Source of the DNA: a virus
Direction: 5' to 3' (one strand)
DNA length: 46,342 nt
Virus record (IMG/VR): IMGVR_UViG_3300010373_000014
Span: 1-46,342 of that record
Shown in pieces: positions 37,169 through 45,969 of this stretch. The first letter of the stretch is position 1; every line of letters starts with the position of its first letter. The position numbers and the translations under genes are program-made. Under the pieces are notes generated by a model. The model was not told the DNA's origin, searched no databases, and was given only the letters and a program-made list of their open reading frames with translations.

Positions 37169-38419
37169 TTAGTAACCAGACGGAACAGCTAAATTGTAGA
37201 TATAGCTGATCGCTGCGGGATTGTTAACGAATGTCTGAGTACCAATTACGAGATAGAAAATATCAGCCGTCAATATACCACCGCTAGGTCCCCTCAGCTC
37301 AAAGGTTTTACGTCCATCCGTTGTATAGAATCCTAATGGAAGAATTTCACCACGGCCCCAAATTGACTCATTAATAAAGTCAATCCGTGTATTATCCCAG
37401 TTATAAGACTCACGAACAGTAGCACCAGCCATCTGCATCTTATCGAAATACATATTGAGACCTTCTTCTTTTGCCTCTTTATGTATTACTGATACAACCT
37501 GACCAATCTGTTCGTAAGCCTGTTTCTGCGCGGGATGCATCCATGCCGATGGCTCAAAATCATGATCGATACCAATACGATTACCAATCTGATTTATTGC
37601 TAAGCGCGCGAGTGGTAACGTGAATGACGCAGAACTCGCATTAATACCCGTAGCACGGATCTGCGGAGTATTAGCACGATTAAAGCCTAGCCATGTTCCT
37701 GTTGAAGCATTGGAATCATGATAAGCAACACCAAACAACGCCGGTAATGAACTTGGTGCGCTAATACCATAAACAACAACTTTATCAGTACCAGTTGCAC
37801 CAGCAATAGCAGGAGTAACAGAGATCGTCTTATTAATAACATCGACCTGTGTTACCTGCGATGAACCTCTAAGCGTCGCAAGAGTGGTATCATATAACTG
37901 AATCATCTGTTGGTCACGGACAAGACGTGCTCCGAAACCATCAGTTGTGCAGGTATAAGTATCAACGCCGGCCGTTGTACTCACACTTGTAACAGTTGCA
38001 AGAACACCATTACCACTGCCCATTATATTAGCATCGAGTTGACGGCCTAGTTCATCAAATGCCTTAGCAGAATATTCGCGTACTGCATTAACGATACTCT
38101 TACGGTCTGAGTCAGTCGCCCACTGTGCTAACTTTGTGTATTCAATGTTCTGTGACATGAATACGGGTTGCAACACAGCCTTATCGTACTGCTGTGCCGA
38201 ACCACGTCCTAAGTCACCGCCGTCGGGATTAAAGTATTGAAACGAGCCACCAGGATTAATCTCTAGTGGAACGCGCATCTGACGGTTTGATACTTTTTCA
38301 ACATTCTTCTTCTTAACCGTACCCCAAAATCGCTGGTCACGATCAAACAATGTACGATAATGAGGAATTACTCTTTCTAACTCCAGCGCTACGACTTCGG
38401 ATTCGTTAGCTGCTGCCAT
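37169..38419 (-). CDS. Major capsid protein (HK97-like)
   Basis: 416 aa, ATG at 38419 with TTTGGAG ahead. The protein has a helical N-terminus (LELERVIPHYRTLFDRDQRF), a strand-rich E-loop-like stretch (RQMRVPLEINPGGSFQYFNP, DGGDLGRGS), a long helix (IVNAVREYSAKAFDELGRQL) and a C-terminal part with FGVAYHDS...WLGFNRA and LARLAINQIGNRIGIDHDFE. Order and size fit an HK97-fold capsid protein. The gene follows portal and scaffold-like genes and has one of the better ribosome sites in the operon. Confidence 0.8.
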   Translation of the reverse strand: MAAANESEVVALELERVIPHYRTLFDRDQRFWGTVKKKNVEKVSNRQMRVPLEINPGGSFQYFNPDGGDLGRGSAQQYDKAVLQPVFMSQNIEYTKLAQWATDSDRKSIVNAVREYSAKAFDELGRQLDANIMGSGNGVLATVTSVSTTAGVDTYTCTTDGFGARLVRDQQMIQLYDTTLATLRGSSQVTQVDVINKTISVTPAIAGATGTDKVVVYGISAPSSLPALFGVAYHDSNASTGTWLGFNRANTPQIRATGINASSASFTLPLARLAINQIGNRIGIDHDFEPSAWMHPAQKQAYEQIGQVVSVIHKEAKEEGLNMYFDKMQMAGATVRESYNWDNTRIDFINESIWGRGEILPLGFYTTDGRKTFELRGPSGGILTADIFYLVIGTQTFVNNPAAISYIYNLAVPSGY

Positions 38420-38423
38420 ATCA

Positions 38424-38759
38424 TTAGCTCCAAATAATCTTTATCGACACAGATGATGCTGCCGATAAAACAAACGCGGCTGTACTGTTTAGACCAATCC
38501 GCGTAGGATCAGTTGGATGCAATACAATACCAGTATCACCATTCACACCTTTCAGCGTCACCAATACAGCATTACTTGTTGGGAAAAGTAATGTGGCACC
38601 GGTACTTTGTGCAGGTGGTGTTATAGTATTGTTGCCAGTTGATAGTGCATAATCAACTATAGCACCAGGTGAATTTGTATTCTCCAATGCAGATGCTATT
38701 GATTGGAGCCCGAAATCACCAGTGAATAAATTGATTACTCTACTATTACTAGTTATCAT
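38424..38759 (-). CDS. Small beta-rich head protein (111 aa)
   Basis: ATG at 38759 overlaps the scaffold gene by four bases; its stop lies just before the capsid start. The 111-aa protein (MITSNSRVINLFTGDFGLQS, TGATLLFPTSNAVLVTLKGV, TAAFVLSAASSVSIKIIWS) is almost all strands. A decoration or head-stabilising protein is plausible from position; its composition is like the 104-aa protein on the other side of the capsid gene. Confidence 0.65.
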   Translation of the reverse strand: MITSNSRVINLFTGDFGLQSIASALENTNSPGAIVDYALSTGNNTITPPAQSTGATLLFPTSNAVLVTLKGVNGDTGIVLHPTDPTRIGLNSTAAFVLSAASSVSIKIIWS

Positions 38760-39952
38760 CCAGCTACCCTATTAAGATAGTCTATTGTTGATTCACCTTT
38801 ACGTCGTTCTTCTTGTCCGCGTTTTGGGGCCGCAGATTGTGCCCGATCTTTTCGTTCACGTTCTGGTTCATTATCATTATCTTTCGAGCGCGCAGTCGTT
38901 GTTGCTTTACCAGATAATGCCTCAGAACGAACCTTTTTGATAATATCGAATAATAGCGTTTTGGCCTTGTTAAAATAGGCATTCTTTATTGCTTCTTGAG
39001 CCGATTTATTAAAGTCCTGCGCGATTAAGTTTTGCCACAAATGATCTAAATTACCTTTGAATCTCGTATCATTACCAATTGCGTTATCTAATAGACGCTT
39101 AACATCATCAACTGCCTTAGCGCGCACGTAGGAACTCATACTTTCGCGTGGATCGATATATTTATTAATTGTTGCTGTAATGGCATTATCCGCGCGCTCA
39201 ATCAAATCGTCACGGACCTCAACAAATCGTTGATTAATTAACTGTTGCTCACGTTCACTAACACGCTTATCACCTTCACTTACTGGCTTAGCTAATGGAA
39301 CTAATTCCTGAAATTGACTATTACCAAATAGAAATTGGTTCTGTATTGTGGCGCTACCGACTAATGCCTTGTACTGTTCGGTGTCCTTACCAAAACGTTG
39401 CGCTTCAGCTAACATATTCTTAATAAAGAAGCGCCCAACATTGCCCATCACATGTAGATAAACACTTTTATCAAGGCGCTCAATTGTTGGCAGGAAATTT
39501 TCTACAATTCTCTTAAAAGCTTCCTCATCCTCATTTCTTACCGATTTTAGGATATCAGTAACATCACCGGCAAATAATAACTGTTCCGCGCCAGATAATG
39601 TCTCTGCGCGCTCTTTAGCATCATTGGCATCTTTTAATGTGGGAAATATCTCCTCGTACTTCTCACCACGATAAATTTTCTTTTCCAAATCTGGAAACTT
39701 TTTGAAGATGTCTGGATATGCTTTGATGACTTCTGATCGCTTAAATGGTTCACCAAATGATATTTCATCATCTTTAATTTCGGGCAACTCAGCTAAGTCG
39801 TCTATGATCTCGTCATCTTTTGCGCCATCTGCATCGCCAATTTCTGCTAATGCTTCTTCCTTCGCAGGCGCTTCCTGTTCCTTATCAAGTTCCTGATTAA
39901 CGAAATCTAACGTATCAACTTTTGGTGAATCAACAATATCAATATCTGCCAT
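38756..39952 (-). CDS. Scaffold-like protein (398 aa)
   Basis: ATG at 39952. The first 75 residues are very acidic (PAKEEALAEIGDADGAKDDE, IDDLAELPEIKDDEISFGEP) and the rest is long charged helices (SVRNEDEEAFKRIVENFLPT, QFVEVRDDLIERADNA type) with a basic, disordered C-terminus (DNEPERERKDRAQSAAPKRG). An acidic start and helical body with a basic tail that can bind the capsid are classic for scaffold proteins. It lies between portal and capsid as expected. Confidence 0.75.
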   Translation of the reverse strand: MADIDIVDSPKVDTLDFVNQELDKEQEAPAKEEALAEIGDADGAKDDEIIDDLAELPEIKDDEISFGEPFKRSEVIKAYPDIFKKFPDLEKKIYRGEKYEEIFPTLKDANDAKERAETLSGAEQLLFAGDVTDILKSVRNEDEEAFKRIVENFLPTIERLDKSVYLHVMGNVGRFFIKNMLAEAQRFGKDTEQYKALVGSATIQNQFLFGNSQFQELVPLAKPVSEGDKRVSEREQQLINQRFVEVRDDLIERADNAITATINKYIDPRESMSSYVRAKAVDDVKRLLDNAIGNDTRFKGNLDHLWQNLIAQDFNKSAQEAIKNAYFNKAKTLLFDIIKKVRSEALSGKATTTARSKDNDNEPERERKDRAQSAAPKRGQEERRKGESTIDYLNRVAG

Positions 39953-39956
39953 TTTA

Positions 39957-42311
39957 TTATCTACCTGATTGCGCGTTCTGTGGAATCGGTCCTACTAATG
40001 GTTCCTTCTGTGCGTCTGGTGCTGTAGCGCCTTCCTTTGGCGCGCTTACTTTTGATTGATTCAATGCCTCTTGTTGCTGCATTGCTTGCATTTGTTGCTG
40101 TTGCACGGCTATGTTATGTGCTTGCCAATGTAATAGGACATTGGCATATCCAGCCTGATTCTCCATCTTGCACATACGGCCACTATCTGACGCAAGCCAA
40201 TTCTTACAAATATCACTATGAATCATATTATCATCGAATGGATTAATTGGTATCGATGATGTCGGCGTCCCTGCCTCCATTTGCCCCGTCATCGGATTCA
40301 TTGACGGTTGTCCGGGTAATGGCGCGCTATTTATAAGAGCATTTATTTCTTCTAACTGATATTCGCGCTGTGCTTCGCCGGGTAATGTAAATTCTACTAT
40401 GCCTATAGTATCCTTAACGAGTTGGAAATTTTCTGGTGCTGTTATTGCGCTCTGCACCAATGGATTAGTGCTCATCAGCAATTGCATTACCTTATCAGAC
40501 TTCTGTGACCATGTAGTAGGTAATTGATCACTACAATCTAATTCAATAGAGCCAATTTTACCTTGTAATTCAGCTTTACGTATGAAAACATTTAGGAAAT
40601 TACCATTATCGTCTTTATCAACATATTTCTCATCTTCCTTCATGCATTTGATAAAGGAAGGAATAACTTTACCGTGGATTTCTTTCCACCACGTAAGGAA
40701 CATTACCCATGTATTCTGTAATCTTTGAAGAGCCTGTGATCTACTTTCAGAATATTGACCCAATGTCTTTGATGAATTTGGCTGCGCGCCACCCCATAAT
40801 GACGGTAATGCTCCACAAACCATTTGCGCCATATCCTGCACGAATTGCATGAATGGCATTACTTCAGCAGATAATGTAGCAGTTTTTAATTGGAAAAATG
40901 CATCACCAACGTTCTGACCAGCTTTAGGAACAGCGGGAAATACTTGTCCTGGTGTTGCTTCTACTTGGCGGTATTGTTCAAAGTTTAGTACGGATGGATT
41001 AGCAAATGTCTGACCAATACCATGCTCGATTGTTTGGATGATTAAGCTAATGAGTTCATTTGTTACTTCCTGCATCGGAACTACACCTTCGCCAACTGGC
41101 TCGAAGTGAATGTAGTTTGACATTGGATTCTTTAAGCATGTCCAATGATCTTTTAATGATTCATTAACCGCGCAGCAGAAATCATCATTTACATAATCAA
41201 TCTTCACACCATCAGGAAACTTTTTCAGTAATTCCTTTGTATCGCGCTCATCAGCGAGACTATAGAATGATGTTGGAGGAATCCACCACCGATTCCATGT
41301 TGGTGTATCGGTAGGATATTCGCCCATGTATTGTGGACTAAGCCGAGCCCATCTATCATAAGCATCAGCATAGCCGGCATTGCCTTTACCATTACGTATA
41401 CGTTCGGCTAGATCTGGATCATCCTTTGCTAATTCAGCTACGAGAAACGAGTAATGTTTCTCCATCGATAAGCAAAGGTATGGCAATTCTTTCGCGTTCA
41501 TTACATAATTAGGTACCTTAACATATAAACCACCATATACCTCAATACATTGCCTAGCCTTCGGCTTATTAATATAACCAACTAATCGTGGTACGGTTAA
41601 TGTATCAGTTTGTAATTCTGGATCAACTTGTTGTAGGCATTGTGGACATAAGTCCTGCCCAGAATTCAAATAACCATGTGCTAGAACATCATCTTGCCCA
41701 GGATTATATTCGTCACGTTCTTTATCGCTTGCCTGTTTACTACTAATATTAGTTTTACAAATAGGACAGATTTTATTCTCTACTGTTATTTCTTCATTCT
41801 CATATTTTGGTTCGGCGTACGTGCCATATTCTTCATCTTCATCAGTGTAGTTATAGCAGAACGTTTGGCCTTGTGTTACGTAGGTGAATAGACCGTGTAA
41901 CCAAAATAACTTAGCATCATTATGTTTGGCTACTAAATCGGCAATTTTCTGTGATGCACGCGCGGTCTGTAAATCCAGCACATTATCCGCGTCATCGGGT
42001 ACGCCAATAACACCAGGAATGTTAACAGACAATGCAGCAATAATAGACTCAAGTAACGCCTTGAAGATATTGGCTTGTTTGTCGTAGTACGATTCATATC
42101 CGGTCGCATTGTTTACATCTGTATTTTGTAAATCAAATACACGCCAATCATGTGCAACTTCATTCCACCAAACGCGCTGGAATCCTTCCCACATAAATGC
42201 GAGCCGCTTCCATGCACGTAACTGACGTTCGCGCACAGCTTTATCTTCTAGTTTGAATTGATCAACTAGAGTTTTAAGCGAATCGACTATTGAATCGGGA
42301 AGTTCTCTCAT
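39957..42311 (-). CDS. Portal protein, with inserted zinc-ribbon pairs (784 aa)
   Basis: ATG at 42311 overlaps the upstream stop (TAATG). The N-terminus is helical (RQLRAWKRLAFMWEGFQRVW), then a strand-rich clip region, and the middle has helices KSxLEYWKE-like (MQEVTNELISLIIQTIEHGI, NTWVMFLTWWKEIHGKVIPS). The C-terminus is Gln/Met-rich (AQQQMQAMQQQEALNQS type). Between residues about 180 and 235 are two pairs, CPIC and CPQC, a likely zinc ribbon not usual in portals. Size and location (before scaffold and capsid) fit a long podovirus portal. Confidence 0.8.
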   Translation of the reverse strand: MRELPDSIVDSLKTLVDQFKLEDKAVRERQLRAWKRLAFMWEGFQRVWWNEVAHDWRVFDLQNTDVNNATGYESYYDKQANIFKALLESIIAALSVNIPGVIGVPDDADNVLDLQTARASQKIADLVAKHNDAKLFWLHGLFTYVTQGQTFCYNYTDEDEEYGTYAEPKYENEEITVENKICPICKTNISSKQASDKERDEYNPGQDDVLAHGYLNSGQDLCPQCLQQVDPELQTDTLTVPRLVGYINKPKARQCIEVYGGLYVKVPNYVMNAKELPYLCLSMEKHYSFLVAELAKDDPDLAERIRNGKGNAGYADAYDRWARLSPQYMGEYPTDTPTWNRWWIPPTSFYSLADERDTKELLKKFPDGVKIDYVNDDFCCAVNESLKDHWTCLKNPMSNYIHFEPVGEGVVPMQEVTNELISLIIQTIEHGIGQTFANPSVLNFEQYRQVEATPGQVFPAVPKAGQNVGDAFFQLKTATLSAEVMPFMQFVQDMAQMVCGALPSLWGGAQPNSSKTLGQYSESRSQALQRLQNTWVMFLTWWKEIHGKVIPSFIKCMKEDEKYVDKDDNGNFLNVFIRKAELQGKIGSIELDCSDQLPTTWSQKSDKVMQLLMSTNPLVQSAITAPENFQLVKDTIGIVEFTLPGEAQREYQLEEINALINSAPLPGQPSMNPMTGQMEAGTPTSSIPINPFDDNMIHSDICKNWLASDSGRMCKMENQAGYANVLLHWQAHNIAVQQQQMQAMQQQEALNQSKVSAPKEGATAPDAQKEPLVGPIPQNAQSGR

Positions 42312-42475
42312 TACACTTTTTCAATCTTAACATCTGGAAAATTAGGTTTTATGTTATTTGCCACATTAATTGCTACTTGGTCAATAAAACGAGTAGCATC
42401 AATTCTATCCCATCTAAAATCGTATCTCTGATTCACTACTTGTATATAAAGTTTACCACACTTTATGATGCTCAT
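42311..42475 (-). CDS. Small head-region protein (54 aa)
   Basis: ATG at 42475 abuts the previous stop; TAA at 42311-42313 shares a base with the portal ATG. The 54-aa product (MSIIKCGKLYIQVVNQRYDF, RWDRIDATRFIDQVAINVAN) has strands then a helix. Short length hides it from length-based calls, but overlap on the downstream side supports it. Function unknown. Confidence 0.6.
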   Translation of the reverse strand: MSIIKCGKLYIQVVNQRYDFRWDRIDATRFIDQVAINVANNIKPNFPDVKIEKV

Positions 42476-42649
42476 TTAGAAATCTTTAGAATTAGGCGCT
42501 GGATTAAATCGCCGATTACGTGGCATAAATGGCTTCGGTGCCTTAGCAGTCTTAGGTAAACTTATTCTAGGTGCACCAGCCTTACTAACATTAGGGGGCT
42601 TTGGAATACTCATTCTCGGAGCGTTTGGTATTGATAATTTGAATGCCAT
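42476..42649 (-). CDS. Small Pro/Lys-rich protein (57 aa)
   Basis: ATG at 42649, just after the stop of the Met/Gln-rich gene; TAA at 42476-42478 abuts the next ATG. The 57-aa product is basic and Pro-rich (MAFKLSIPNAPRMSIPKPPN, LPKTAKAPKPFMPRNRRFNP). Disordered basic proteins like this occur near portal genes and may touch DNA or the portal. Function unknown. Confidence 0.6.
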   Translation of the reverse strand: MAFKLSIPNAPRMSIPKPPNVSKAGAPRISLPKTAKAPKPFMPRNRRFNPAPNSKDF

Positions 42650-42651
42650 TG

Positions 42652-43110
42652 TTATGCCTGTTGTGGACCTCGCGGCTGTTGCTGATCATTTGGTCCTATA
42701 CCATTTGTCGGCTGTGGCATAGGTGATTGTGATGGCATAATAGATGGAACATTTGGATTATTTCCCATACCCATCGATGGAAACATTGATCGCATTAATG
42801 GTTGGAATGTTCTACCAATTTGCTGACCCATACCATATGATTGTAAGTATGGATTCATGCCATAGCCATTCATTGGCTGTTGCTGCATACCCATATTACC
42901 AAATCCACGCATAACATTACCCATCATACCATTATTTCCCATCATTGGCATTGGTGGGCGCTGAAATTGCGATCCCATCATAGGCCGCATTTGTCCCATC
43001 ATCTGTTGTGGAACAATTGATGTAGGATAACTAATATTGCTATTAGCTAACTGCTGCCATTGTGGTGATGTATTAGTATTAGGATTAGTTGCTTGGTCGC
43101 CTTTAGGCAT
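42652..43110 (-). CDS. Met/Gln/Pro/Gly-rich low-complexity protein (152 aa)
   Basis: ATG at 43110 overlaps the upstream stop (TAATG). The whole protein is low-complexity: QQMMGQMRPMMGSQFQRPPM, NNGMMGNVMRGFGNMGMQQQ, SPMPQPTNGIGPNDQQQPRG. More than a third of residues are Met, Gln, Pro or Gly. Likely disordered; possibly a virion interior or head-assembly component. The Met abundance is striking. No homologous family is recognised. Confidence 0.65.
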   Translation of the reverse strand: MPKGDQATNPNTNTSPQWQQLANSNISYPTSIVPQQMMGQMRPMMGSQFQRPPMPMMGNNGMMGNVMRGFGNMGMQQQPMNGYGMNPYLQSYGMGQQIGRTFQPLMRSMFPSMGMGNNPNVPSIMPSQSPMPQPTNGIGPNDQQQPRGPQQA

Positions 43111-43262
43111 TATCGTGTCCCCATTTTCTTAGATGGTCCTATTGATTTAAGTTTATTAGCTGTTGCGTAGAAAACTTGCTTACCCTTCTTAGGACCATAT
43201 TCTTTCTTCATGTTGGACATAACTTTTTCGCCGGAACCAGAAAAGTATTTACTGATTGGCAT
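43110..43262 (-). CDS. Small basic protein (50 aa)
   Basis: ATG at 43262 lies inside the end of the upstream gene; the stop shares a base with the next ATG. The 50-aa product is MPISKYFSGSGEKVMSNMKK followed by EYGPKKGKQVFYATANKLK and a basic end. The segment GxKVMxxMKKxYGxKKGKQVFYATANK is a pattern common to unnamed small phage proteins. It is likely DNA- or capsid-associated. Missed by length filters but well supported by coupling. Confidence 0.65.
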   Translation of the reverse strand: MPISKYFSGSGEKVMSNMKKEYGPKKGKQVFYATANKLKSIGPSKKMGTR

Positions 43263-43551
43263 CGTTTATATCCTTTGGTGCATGTGCCTTTAAGAATGAA
43301 TCGCGTTCTAATTGTTCACGCTTTGCGCGCCATGATAATGGGCCAATTTTACTATAATCGATAGATGGCGCATTATCATCTGAGCGCGCAGGTTGTGCAG
43401 TAAATAGTTCCATTAATTTGATACGTTCTGCGCGTTCTCGTTCAAGGAGTTGAAATAACTCATCACAATGCTTACATTGCTTCGCTGATTCGCAGGCATC
43501 ACAATGTGGTGTGAATAAGTGGATGAGCCAATGACGAAAATGATACCACAT
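43249..43551 (-). CDS. Zinc-finger/coiled-coil protein next to large terminase (100 aa)
   Basis: ATG at 43551, one base after the terminase stop. Residues about 17-29 hold CDACESAKQCKHC, a zinc knuckle, after an aromatic start (MWYHFRHWLIHLFTPH). A charged helix follows (ELFQLLERERAERIKLMELF) and a basic end. It may be a terminase or portal accessory; the position is suggestive but the family is not recognised. Confidence 0.65.
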   Translation of the reverse strand: MWYHFRHWLIHLFTPHCDACESAKQCKHCDELFQLLERERAERIKLMELFTAQPARSDDNAPSIDYSKIGPLSWRAKREQLERDSFLKAHAPKDINDANQ

Positions 43552-43552
43552 A

Positions 43553-45166
43553 TTAATGCCGATGAAACATTCTGATCGGAATCATTTGACTACGTTGCGC
43601 GCGTTCCATAGCCGCTGCGCGTCTAAAGAGCATATTGTAATCAGGATTTTCATTAAATGTGCGTTCTAATTGCTCGCGCGCTTGGACATTTTCAAATTCC
43701 GCCTTCGCATCATTTACATATGTACTTGTCGCATCAACCATGTAACGTATTCCATCATATGCATCATCACCTTCAAATGCCGCAACATCTTCTGCCTTCA
43801 CATCATTTTTTGGCTTAGCATATACACATGCCTTAATGGCATTGATCAACATTTCGCAGCTCCTAAATATCTGGAGCTTTGGAAGCACCTCTTTTGTAAC
43901 TACTGATGTGAACCTACCAACATATTTATCATATTCTTCTTGTGATCTATTGCGCATAAGCCACATAGCATGTTCATCATCATATGGCTCGTCATTAGTG
44001 CTATTTGTTAATGGAGCATCTTTCCAACGTAAATATTCATGTAAAAGCGTCTTACCGGCCAAGCGACTACCATGGACGTTACCTGTTAAGTCCACTGGCC
44101 GTCCAATTGCTATTTCAATTTGTTCACGTATCGTATGTTCCATGCCTTTATCTTGATTCGTTGATTGGCAGAACTTTATAATACGTGGATTATCTTTATC
44201 GATAAATTGTTTTGCTATTGGAGCCCAATCGGCAATAAGAGTATTCTTCCAATGTAACTCACGATATACATATAAACGTCCTGTTGGTGCGATAGCTCCG
44301 AATCCTATCCATGTATTTGCTCGGAAGCCCCAATCACCAATAACAATCTTGGGCCAATATTCTGGTATGGCAAATTCATCGATAACATGAATAGCATGTT
44401 CAGGTTCATCTGGATAATGTTTCTCACGGAACTCATCAAATACTTGGCCTAAGTATGCATTCCAGTCACCATATTTCTTTGCGCGCTTTTCTGCTTCCGA
44501 TAATGCTTCAAGTGAATTTTTATAGTCAGGATCAATATGTGGATTATCGGCTAATGTGGCATGGACATAGATACGTTTATTTCCACCTTTACCAATAAGA
44601 GGAAATTTACTACATTCTTTTAGATCATTTACTCCCAACTTATAATATGGATCAATAAAACGACGTTTTACGAAAGTATGTCCTACACCGCCTGGCATTC
44701 CACCTGCGCGTATGATGGCTGGTAAGCCTGTGCCTGTTGATGTCCTCACACGTTGAAATGCTATGTATAAGTATATCCATTCCGTAAATGATGTAAGCTC
44801 ATCTGGTGTGTAGAGATTGATTTCCATCGAATCATATTTGTGAACATCATCTTCTGTTTCACAATGCGCCATGAATATGCAGGCGCCGGATGGAAATTCC
44901 CATTTCATTTCTGATGCATTGAATTTTGCATCAAAATGCCGATAAATTTGTTTGCTACGTGGAATGACCTCATTCCTAAGTTCAGGATATGTCCTACGCA
45001 TAAACACTTGTTTAAAGCGCGGATTCTCATGAAACTTATGGATAAGCGGATACATCAGCAATGTTTCCGTCTTGGCAGAACCTGCCCCACCACCATATAA
45101 TGCTTCCTTAATATCATATGGTAAGGATAAGAATTCTGCTTGACGTGCTGATGGTTTCCAGTCCAT
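43553..45166 (-). CDS. terL: Terminase large subunit
   Basis: 537 aa, ATG at 45166. Walker A is GGGAGSAKTE (about residues 25-34), with QVFMRRTYPEL following, and the Walker B region is MEINLYTPDELTSF (about 130-143). The C-terminal nuclease starts IVIGDWGFRANTW (catalytic Asp at about 270), then YVYRELHWKN and a later acidic site. This is the DNA-packaging motor that cuts and pumps DNA into the head. A downstream zinc-finger gene is one base away. Very certain from motifs and size. Confidence 0.95.
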   Translation of the reverse strand: MDWKPSARQAEFLSLPYDIKEALYGGGAGSAKTETLLMYPLIHKFHENPRFKQVFMRRTYPELRNEVIPRSKQIYRHFDAKFNASEMKWEFPSGACIFMAHCETEDDVHKYDSMEINLYTPDELTSFTEWIYLYIAFQRVRTSTGTGLPAIIRAGGMPGGVGHTFVKRRFIDPYYKLGVNDLKECSKFPLIGKGGNKRIYVHATLADNPHIDPDYKNSLEALSEAEKRAKKYGDWNAYLGQVFDEFREKHYPDEPEHAIHVIDEFAIPEYWPKIVIGDWGFRANTWIGFGAIAPTGRLYVYRELHWKNTLIADWAPIAKQFIDKDNPRIIKFCQSTNQDKGMEHTIREQIEIAIGRPVDLTGNVHGSRLAGKTLLHEYLRWKDAPLTNSTNDEPYDDEHAMWLMRNRSQEEYDKYVGRFTSVVTKEVLPKLQIFRSCEMLINAIKACVYAKPKNDVKAEDVAAFEGDDAYDGIRYMVDATSTYVNDAKAEFENVQAREQLERTFNENPDYNMLFRRAAAMERAQRSQMIPIRMFHRH

Positions 45167-45170
45167 TTGC

Positions 45171-45371
45171 TTACGTGGTAGTAGTTGGTGATGATGGATG
45201 CGCCGCTAACCATGCATCTGCTACTGCTGTTACACGAGCAGCATCAGTTTGAAAATTGGCTATTACTTGTGCATCAGTAGGAAGTGTACCATTAGCGGTA
45301 TGGAATCCTTTGATGAACTGAAGAAGTTCGGGAACGATTCCTATGATGACATTAACTAATGATGGAGGCAT
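45171..45371 (-). CDS. Hypothetical small protein in the lysis-like cluster (66 aa)
   Basis: ATG at 45371 overlaps the upstream stop (TAATG). The N-terminus has a moderately hydrophobic stretch (PPSLVNVIIGIVPELLQFIK), then helices (DAQVIANFQTDAARVTAVAD) and a Thr/Ser/Pro tail. It could be a membrane-associated lysis accessory or a small virion protein. It lies directly upstream of the large terminase gene. Confidence 0.65.
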   Translation of the reverse strand: MPPSLVNVIIGIVPELLQFIKGFHTANGTLPTDAQVIANFQTDAARVTAVADAWLAAHPSSPTTTT

Positions 45372-45751
45372 TAGGAAATTCCTTGTACAATTGTTTTAAT
45401 AAGAGTAATGTAGGAACCATATTTCGTTTGCGCGCTTAGTGATAATGCATTCTGTAACTGTGTAAGGGCTGTTGTTACGGCAGATTGCCATCCTGATTGC
45501 GCAGCCGTGATAGTTGCAACTGCACCTTTACTAAATGTAACTATAAGACGTGTATCAGCATCGGAAATAAGTTTAGAGGAATTTGCGCTAATAGCGGCAT
45601 CCTGAAATATTCCTATTGCTGATACAACTTGATCTGCACTATATGCTGCCTTACCAGCCGGTGTAACGACTGATGTAGGCGCAGATGCGCAGGAAATTGT
45701 TGGGCCTAATGTGAGAACGATAATTGATAATGATGCAATGAACTTTTTCAT
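45371..45751 (-). CDS. Exported lipoprotein-like protein (126 aa)
   Basis: ATG at 45751 overlaps the holin-like gene by four bases. A signal sequence is clear: basic start (MKKF), hydrophobic core (IASLSIIVLTLGPTI) and SCAS, a Cys at residue 21 that may be lipidated, although the -3 residue is not the usual Leu. The mature part is Ala/Ser-rich helices (YSADQVVSAIGIFQDAAISA, ALTQLQNALSLSAQTKYGS). Next to a holin-like gene, a spanin-like or other envelope role is plausible inference. Confidence 0.7.
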   Translation of the reverse strand: MKKFIASLSIIVLTLGPTISCASAPTSVVTPAGKAAYSADQVVSAIGIFQDAAISANSSKLISDADTRLIVTFSKGAVATITAAQSGWQSAVTTALTQLQNALSLSAQTKYGSYITLIKTIVQGIS

Positions 45752-45969
45752 TTCTTTGGCCCCGCTGGTAATGAGGAACTATCGTAATGACCACTAAACC
45801 ATAAAATCACAGCACATGCTACTGTGATGATACGTGCCCATTTATCACCAACATAGGGAGTTAGTGGGAATACACCACTAATAAGAAGTAGGGCACCAGA
45901 TGATAACTTACCCCAGAACCATACCCAACTATCACGTGTTAGACCGAGACTGATAAGAAATGAACTCAT
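45748..45969 (-). CDS. Holin-like membrane protein (73 aa)
   Basis: ATG at 45969, immediately before the stop of the hydrolase-like gene. Two hydrophobic spans are visible: about residues 24-41 (SGALLLISGVFPLTPYVG) and 45-60 (ARIITVACAVILWFSG), with a polar, basic end (SSSLPAGPKK). Two-span proteins of this size near lysis genes are usually class II holins, which permeabilise the inner membrane. A lipoprotein-like gene follows. No endolysin is recognised with confidence. Confidence 0.65.
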   Translation of the reverse strand: MSSFLISLGLTRDSWVWFWGKLSSGALLLISGVFPLTPYVGDKWARIITVACAVILWFSGHYDSSSLPAGPKK

